From Pseudopithomyces maydicus (Eukaryota; Ascomycota; Dothideomycetes; Pleosporales; Didymosphaeriaceae): a stretch of 64,000 nt of DNA. The notes under the pieces are model-generated. The model searched no databases, was not told where the DNA came from, and saw only the letters and a program-made list of their open reading frames with translations. Every line of letters begins with the position of its first letter. The stretch's first letter is position 1. A program made the position numbers and the translations under genes. The stretch lies in NCBI GenBank assembly GCA_026873275.1, contig JANTUC010000004.1:2418001-2482000 (forward strand). The letters run 5' to 3'. This document shows positions 57,014-64,000 of the stretch, one piece after another.

Positions 57014-60000
57014 AACGTTCGAAACTAAGATTTTGCTTCACGACCGCCATCTACCTTCATGTTCGACCAGTGTCAGCAACGGACGCATTATTCCCCCTGC
57101 TTGCTCTTCGGTTGCATCTTCTTCCTTCGGTCATTGAGATTTAGACATCGGCGTTCCGGACGGATCAAAACATCAGCATTTGGGCGGCGGCGGTTTTTCA
57201 TTGATCTCATTGATCTTTCTTTCTTCGATGCATCTGCATATTGCTCACGGCTCTCTCTTCCGGTTCACCAATCGACCTACTATACTGCGGCACGTAATCT
57301 CGCCAATCGATGAGATGAACCAAAACATCTCCGCTGTACACAGGTCGACAGGGAACCATGAGGCTACCGAAGATTCTGCGGATCTACTAGCTGTATTTGC
57401 TTGGCCTGTAACATGGGCACTATCTGAAACTGGGCACAAAATGTTACAATGCTGCGTTGGATACCCGGGCTCGATGCTCGAATCTACTATTTTCGATGCG
57501 TCCTCTGGACGAGAGAGCTCTTGACTTCAGCACACTTGATTTTGGATTTGCTGCATTGGTAGCGGCATGGAGTCGGAGAACGGGAATACGGGCATGGCTT
57601 GGAGGGGTCAGGGTCAGGCCGTGTAGTGTAATACCGGGACTATAGATGACTTGAATGGCTATATTATTTACGAGTTTTCAAATTGGGCAGTGCCACTTTG
57701 TGTCGACCCCTGCTCTTTGTTTGCCAAACACGATGAAATGCTAAAATGTTTGATAGCACAAAGCTTCTACAACCTGCGGCAGTACTATGCTACGGTTGGC
57801 TGGTGCCAAACAGCACGGTCATCATTACACAACTCTCTGCGTTCGTAACGCCCCGTCTTCATTACAAAATCGCTACCGAGCCTCTCATCCTTACATCATG
57901 CCACTTAACCTTCTGTCCAAACTTACCAGCCGGTATGCAGACGCCCAGATACTTGAATCTCCACAACTCCTCGCCTATTGTTACTCTTCCACGCGTTGAT
58001 GCAGCAGCACCGCATCCTGGATCCCTGTATCGCTAGCGTGCGATATGTACTGCACGGTACTTGTATATAGTTTGACACGGTTGAATACGAGGTTCGGAAT
58101 GTTTACATACTTTGCAAAACGTGCGTACGATGTAGCGTAGCGTGCGCATCCGCTCGCACGCTTTGTTTTGCTTATTCCGCCCCTCGACTAGGTGGGAATC
58201 TGCTTACCTAGCTAGATGGTCTATACGGTAGGTAGACTAGACTATCTACGTATGCAACGTTAAGCTTTAGATATGTAGGTAGATGAGCCCGCTAGAGAGC
58301 GTGAGAGCTCGAAACGGGGTAGTCTAGGGGTGGGATGGGAGCCATCGGATGCGGTACCCATTCCGTAGGTCGTGATTTGTGCGGGCTAGGGGTGTAGCTG
58401 TAGACGAAGCTTTCGGTCGTCCCGGAGCCATGTTTTGATAGCGGTGCTTAAGGACCGACGACGGATGGATGATGAATAATGATGATGGGGTGCGGGTGTG
58501 TTTTCCGCGTTGCGATCGCGTGGTTCGCACGTGGGGATCTAGATGTCTAGGTACGTACCGGTACGTACCGCCGTACCTACCGTCGGGCATGCCATGTATT
58601 GCGTGGCTGGCAGGCGGGCGGGTGGCCGGCCGGGCAGCCATGTGGTTCGCACGTTTTTATTTTTTCCTGCCTGCACATGTGCCGCTCTCCACACACACAT
58701 GCGCACCCCCTTTTCCCCGTGACACCACCCTGTATCCTGGGAAAGACGATGCCACCTAAAAAAAGCTCGTGTCTTGGAGTTTCTTTGAGTTGCGGAATCA
58801 TCGAGCCGAGACAGGTAGGCGTGCGGATGTGTGTGCGCGCTGCTAAGTTAGAGTTCGAGGAGGACCGATTATATCCGAGGGGCGTGTGCATGTGTGGAGG
58901 GCTCGGTCCGTCCGTCCAGTGCGGAAGGGGACTGGCCTGGGCTGGAATCGATGGGACTGGGCCGCGCGAGGACGGGGCGGGCGCGATGGATGGCGATCTG
59001 GAAATCCCGAGGAGAGCCGAAAAGAGACGGGTGGCCGAGGGAGGTGGTTTTTTTTTCCCGCGCTCTGCCCCTGGTGCTTCCTTGATTTGAAGGGGGAAAT
59101 TGGGCCGCGTGTGGGCTGCATGGTGGACTAGACTAATGTGTAGCTGCGTGTGTAACGATGGGTTTCAGGGTTGCTGAGCGTTTGGCGCTGTTGTAGTCTA
59201 GCATATGCTGCAAATTTGCGGTAGTCTTACGAGCAAAATAGGGCGTGTGAGTATCTCATGAGCCGAAAATCTCCAGTCTGCTCGGGATGTCCATTGCGGG
59301 TCCCGGGAAGGGAATTGCCTGTCGTTACTGCATGCGTGTTTTTTTATCCCCCTGTGGCGTGGACGGCTTCAAGATAGACGGGTGACCGTCGTTTGACCCG
59401 GGGGCCTCGCCCCCGTTTTGTTGGGGGAATACCCAGGCATTCGGCAGGGGGCGTCCACTTGTATGGAGCTTGTGCGAATAATGTGCTGCGTGGGAGGACG
59501 AGAGTGGGACGTCAAGCTCGTCAACTGGTCATACCGAGGTAGGGGGAATGTCGATCAAATTACACAAAGAAGATCAGAGGGGCCGCGGCAGGAGGATGGT
59601 CTAGGCTGGGTGACTTGGACTATCAAAGAGCACACGTTTCGTGGACGTGTAATGTTTTTGAACAGCGTGCTCAGATGTTTTGCTGAAGAAATAGCTCATA
59701 GTTCGCAGAACCAATTCCAGGCATTGCGTCCCGACTTCCGAAATATGGGGCTGAGTGCGAAACATAACATCACCATATAGACCCACCGTACATCTTGTTT
59801 GGATATGGAAGGTGAGATCTATCGTGAATGTTCCACAGTATGTGCAATAGTCAGAATAACGTCATTTTGTATTGATCGCTCTGGAAATAGAGCACAGTAC
59901 CCTGTGAAAACCATCAATTTAGACTCGCGAGGGCTCTGAGTGCTCGAATAGCTGAGAAGTGATCAGGCAAGACGTCGTGATACCCCTGCAGGCTTTTCTA

Positions 60001-60355
60001 CTTCCCGAGGTACGCCTGCACATGGAATTTCCTACTCCACTCCAGGGCTAGCCTTCAATCTCGTGATATGTCCCGACTGAGCCATTTGTATGTACTGTAG
60101 ATGAGCTGGTAAGACATGGGCTATTCAGCTACCTTGCTTGTAGCAGGTGAAAATATTGCATAGTCCACGGGTAAATGAAGGTCATGTGACATGGCGTCTT
60201 ATCGATAAACTTGCCGAAGCGCGTCTTTCTAGACGCGATGACTTCGCGACCTTCAGGCAGCAATTCAAAATATCACTTCCGCGATACGCTCTGCATCAGC
60301 GTCAAAAGTCATCTCATTATCCCACACTGCCGCTGTATCAGCGTTCAGGTACAAG
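57014..60355. other. Long intergenic region
   Basis: I find no supportable gene in 3.3 kb. It is rich in tacgta, aggtag and cctaccta words (58.19-58.6 kb), including a 20-base perfect palindrome. The frames at 58.6-59.1 kb are chance products of a GC-rich stretch. Confidence 0.5.
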
Positions 60356-62240
60356 ATGGCGGCTCAGCCTCCGCCCAATGTAAGTTTCGGCTGCCCTAGA
60401 AGCGACCCCACCTGTACGTGGGGCTAAGGTTTTCGGCTGATCGACCTCTGGTGAATCAAATGATGGAGTAGCAGAGGTGAATGTGAGTGCTGATGGTTTA
60501 GTAGAGTCAAATTGCGCCGCTCCCCGGTGATCTCCCGTTCCGAATCGTCAGCAAGACGATTGGCATGGGCGCATATGCATCGTATGTCTCCTGTCCTATT
60601 ATATAGGTACTTCTCTAATGGCATGATATAGTATCCGCAAAGCAACCCCCATGAATGCGCCCACTCCGGTCATAGCTGTAAAATTCATCAACAAGGAGCA
60701 CGCCTTGAAACATGGCCGCCTCTCCCCAAAGCACATCGCAATGGAGGTCACGATCCACAAGCACCTCGGCAAGCATGCACACATCATTCAGTGTCTGGCG
60801 AATGGCGAGGACCAGTTCTGGCACTGGATTGCTATGGAACTGGCTGACGGTGGCGACCTTTTCGACAAGATCGAGGCAGATGAAGGCGTTGGCGAAGATA
60901 TCGCTCATGTATACTTTCACCAGCTTATCGATGCTCTGGGATACATGCATTCGAAAGGCATCGCCCACCGGGATATCAAACCTGAGAATGTACTCCTGAG
61001 TGCAGATGGCGATTTGAAGATTGCCGACTTCGGGCTTGCAGCGTTGTTCATCAAGGATGGCAATAAGAGGCTATGCCATACGGTCTGTGGAAGTCCACCG
61101 TATATCGCACCTGAAATCGTGAGCGGAAGGCGAAGTAAACGAAAAGACCTCCTCGATGATGGATACGAAGCCAATATCTGCGACATCTGGAGTTGTGGCG
61201 TGGTGCTATTCGTCTTGCTCGTGGGAAATACCCCCTGGGAAGAACCGACCATGCGGAGTGACGAATTTAGGGAATATGTGGAAACACATGGCAGGACTAC
61301 GGACGAGCTATGGGATAAGATACCCCCAGAGCTTCTCTCACTTCTGAGAGGTATGCTAAAATTGAATCCTGCCGAAAGGATGAAGCTTGACGAGATCCGC
61401 ACACATCCCTGGTACACACGAAGCAATCCGTACCTCGCACCGAATGGACGAGTCACCAACCAAGTCGGTATGGCAACTCAGATGCTGACGCAACTACACA
61501 TCGGCGTCGACCGCCCGCCGGTACAATCTCAGCGCGGCTTTTCCCAGGACCCAGACGCCATGGATGTCGACTCGGATCCACACCGCTCCCGCGCCAACCC
61601 ATCCAACATCAACATGCTCTCCTTAACGCAACCAGAAACGCCGATAGCAGAAATGCCCTTCGACTGGGAGCGTCCCCCTCGCCTAGCCTCCTACGACAAC
61701 GTCTCGGCATCACAACCCATCGCGCAGCACCAAGTACCCGCCTCCAGCATGCCGTCCGGCCGTCCATCATACCTCTCCCAGCTCTCACCTTCAACCCAGG
61801 ACGTCCTCTCCCAGGATCCATCCATGTCCCAATTCCACGCCACACCAACCGTACCCCTGACGCTCACTCAAATAGCCCAAAAATTCGGAGACATCATGCC
61901 CGCGTACTCACTCTCGCGATTCCTCTCCTCTCTTACGATACCACTTCTCGTGCCTCTCATCGTGGAAGCGCTACACCGCCTAGGTGTGCCGGTCACCTCG
62001 ATATCGGATGATCAGCTCGCGGAGATGAATCGCGCGGGCAAGGCGAGCGTCAGGGTGAAGATGGCGGATGGGCGGAGACAAGGGCTAAATGGACACATCG
62101 TTGTGGAGAGGACGTCGATAATGGGGGAGAAGGTTACGGAGGTGAGATTTGTGAAGGCGAGTGGGGATCCTCTGGAGTGGAGGCGGTTTTTCAAGAACGT
62201 GGTTAGGTGTGTGGGTGATGCTGTGTTGAGGCCGGATTAG
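60356..62240 (+). CDS. chk1: DNA-damage checkpoint kinase Chk1
   Basis: Three exons, 60356..60379, 60505..60581 and 60632..62240, with introns of 125 and 50 nt, give 569 residues. Splicing yields MAAQPPPNSQIAPLPGDLPF followed by RIVSKTIGMGAYASIRKATP, which supplies the Gly-rich loop that the long third exon alone lacks. Catalytic features: Lys51 (AVKF), HRDIKPENVLL (HRD at 146-148), DFGLA (166-168), then CGSPPYIAPEIV. A Ser/Pro/Gln-rich linker with several SQ/TQ sites (ATM/ATR-type targets) separates this from the C-terminal KA1-like domain (LSRFLSSLTIPLLVPLIVEAL ... GHIVVERT ... GDPLEWRRFFKNVV). The family is activated by ATR/Rad3 and blocks Cdc25 to stop mitosis. Length and order are normal. 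Confidence 0.95.
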
Positions 62241-63365
62241 GGCTGAGGTGATTTTGGGCGGAACGCATATGGAAATGCCTGATTTAAAGGGGAAATTAGG
62301 GTATCTGGCATTGTATCATGGGTGTAGATAATGCGTTCAACGTGGTGGTTGAGCATGAGTGCGGGACAGAACTGCTTTGAGCACGGTTGTGTCACTTAAT
62401 TAGCATTTACAAGATGCTTGGTCAGTCTGCCAGGCTTCAATCGCATGTGAGAATCCGGAGAAACGTTTGAAACCTCCAGCGAAGGGTATTGGCCTTCTTC
62501 ATCGCCAGTTAGAAGCGTTCAATACTTATCCAGGTTCCCGTCACCAATTAGAAACGTTCAACTCTTATCTAGGTTGGCTGAAAGTTGCTGAATGTTAAGA
62601 ATAGATAATTCTTTTACAGTCAGATCAGAATATGAGATTTACACAACGATCAAAGGGTCCACTTGAAGTTGACATTGGGAATTCTCTCTCTGTGAAACAA
62701 TATTCCGGGTTTGAGTTCTATGATCAGTCGTCTGCAGGATTTTCTCAGCCGTTCACTCTAAAACCCCCTAATTGAGAGTTCTACAGAGAGACACGACGAC
62801 ACCTATCGTTGACTGCACAAGTTACATGCGATCGTCGATATGTAGTAACACGTCCACTTGTAGAATCGACCGATCGCATGTCGTTGATAGCATTGTCTAC
62901 CGTGGCTCGAATGGGGTTATTTCTTCCAAGGTCATGTGTTGGTTGAAAAGCAGCAGGATTGGTTGACGAAACTGATGGCAGATTGCCGACACATGCTAAA
63001 CCGACAGCGACATGCATATTTGTCCTGCAAGATCTCAAGTGGATTGATGGCAAGCGCAGACGGAGTTATGCCGGGGCAAGCGCAACCGAGCAATGACGCA
63101 CGGACTCTGAATAAGTTGGCTCAATCACGTCCCTCCAACAAAGCCCTCACATTCACCCTCTACTCCACTCGGACCCTTGCTCTTCCCCTAGTCCCCGCGT
63201 CTTCAGCTGTCCGCGTACCATTCGTACTTCCCGGGCTGCACGTTGCTGTGGTACAAGGCCGAGCACGCGCGCCACCTGAAATCTCACCACTGCCACCCCA
63301 CGCGATCACTCGCCGATATATAACTCTCCTTCTGTCGACGCTCTGAACGCCTTCTCTCTTCAAAA
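62241..63365. other. Intergenic region with a 32-bp direct repeat
   Basis: No gene seen. Two copies of a 32-base segment (62505-62536 and 62544-62575) differ mainly by transitions. The right end is the C/T-rich promoter of ypi1, ending cttcaaaaATG. Confidence 0.45.
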
Positions 63366-63954
63366 ATGTCGAATCAAACTCGCGAGCGAAACGTAATGGG
63401 TGCCCAAACCGCTCCTGCCAGCAGTGGCAGCCAGACGCAAACCAGCACTCAGCCTGTCCTCCGCCTCAGCGCACCCTCAGGTACACTTCGTCTGCGCGCC
63501 GAACCAGTCGAACGGAGACATATTCAATGGGCTGAAGATGTCGTGGACAATGAGGGTATGGGAAAGAAGAGCTCGAAAGGTACACATCCTTCAACCATGT
63601 TTCCTCCACAGTGCAGAATCAGGCTAGAAACAGAATGGTCAGACAAAGACTAACGCGGAAGCAGTGTGCTGCATTTACCATCCTCAGCGCGAGGTCGGCG
63701 AGTCATCCGACGAGTCATCCAGCGATTCTAGCAGCGATTCTGATTCGGATAGCGACGTGGACAATGGGGAGGCTAGACCTGCAGGTGGGAGGAATGGACG
63801 GAGGGGTCGGGGGCAACACGGTCACGGCCACGATCATCAGCATGGCGAAAACGATCACGATGAACACAATGGGGGGCCTTCAGGACAGCAGAAGAAGGCA
63901 CGGCGAAGACCTAGCCCGAACGCGTATGAGAAGATGCCCAAGGTGAAGAAATGA
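63366..63954 (+). CDS. ypi1: Type 1 protein phosphatase inhibitor Ypi1 (inhibitor-3 family)
   Basis: Two exons, 63366..63579 and 63665..63954, with an 85-nt intron (ctaac branch), encode 167 residues. The core RHIQWAEDVVDNEGMGKKSSKVCCIYH, created by the splice, is the PPP1R11/inhibitor-3 block. HIQW takes the place of the usual (K/R)VxW PP1-docking motif and is slightly off consensus. A Ser/Asp run (GESSDESSSDSSSDSD), likely phosphorylated, follows. Then comes a His/Gly/Asp-rich stretch (GQHGHGHDHQHG) seen in many relatives, and a basic tail. The family binds PP1/Glc7 in the nucleus and tunes it. Confidence 0.93.
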
Positions 63955-64000
63955 GTAAAAGGAAGTGTATGGTGGGAGTCAAGTACGATGCTAACGACGG

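Noticed and set aside
58599..59090. 163-residue frame in the flbA-chk1 interval
   Set aside because: Composition follows the GC-rich DNA. No splice sites, family or homologous motif seen.

Overview
The window is nuclear DNA from a filamentous ascomycete (Pezizomycotina), probably a Dothideomycete. The class is my inference from gene content and is not proven here. Most genes are split by short introns (43-125 nt) with GT..AG ends and ctaac/ctgac-like branch sites. Families seen are typical of moulds: CrzA/Crz1, PalA/Rim20, Atx1, FlbA-type RGS, Chk1, Ypi1, a Pho84-type phosphate carrier, a HET-domain protein, cutinase-like and DUF4360-like secreted proteins, and a GH94 phosphorylase. There are no operons. 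Genes stand alone on both strands, with promoters of several hundred bases.

Layout. 1.4-8.4 kb holds an ion and pH-stress neighbourhood: crz1 (-), palA/rim20 (-) and, divergent from palA, the copper chaperone ATX1 (+). 9.5-14.5 kb holds a DJ-1/PfpI-like gene, an FAD monooxygenase and a damaged F-box gene. 15.3-22 kb holds a secreted DUF4360-like protein, a high-affinity phosphate transporter with a CACGTG Pho-type box upstream, and a secreted cutinase/CE5 esterase. 22-27.5 kb is a nested satellite region: 120-, 58-, 169- and 72-bp arrays plus scattered units that share an open minus-strand peptide. One segment is AT-rich, with C-to-T and G-to-A changes like those left by RIP. It ends in a ~347-bp tRNA-derived, SINE-like Pol III unit. 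29-45.6 kb holds a lipoate-protein ligase, an acidic coiled-coil protein, a C2H2 protein, a GH94 (probably cellobionic acid) phosphorylase, a monocarboxylate-type MFS carrier and a HET-domain gene. 46-48 kb has a 24-bp repeat encoding an octapeptide on the minus strand, then an unknown conserved-looking protein. 48-54.4 kb is gene-poor. 54.4-64 kb carries flbA, chk1 and ypi1.

Three genes (palA, F-box, HET) carry apparent single-base frameshifts next to short homopolymers. In palA, where the frame resumes in strongly conserved sequence, an assembly indel is as likely as real gene loss. I found no complete gene system that I would call new. The best candidates for undescribed biology are the satellite region with its conserved peptide, the SINE-like unit and the NGYPTKT octapeptide repeat.
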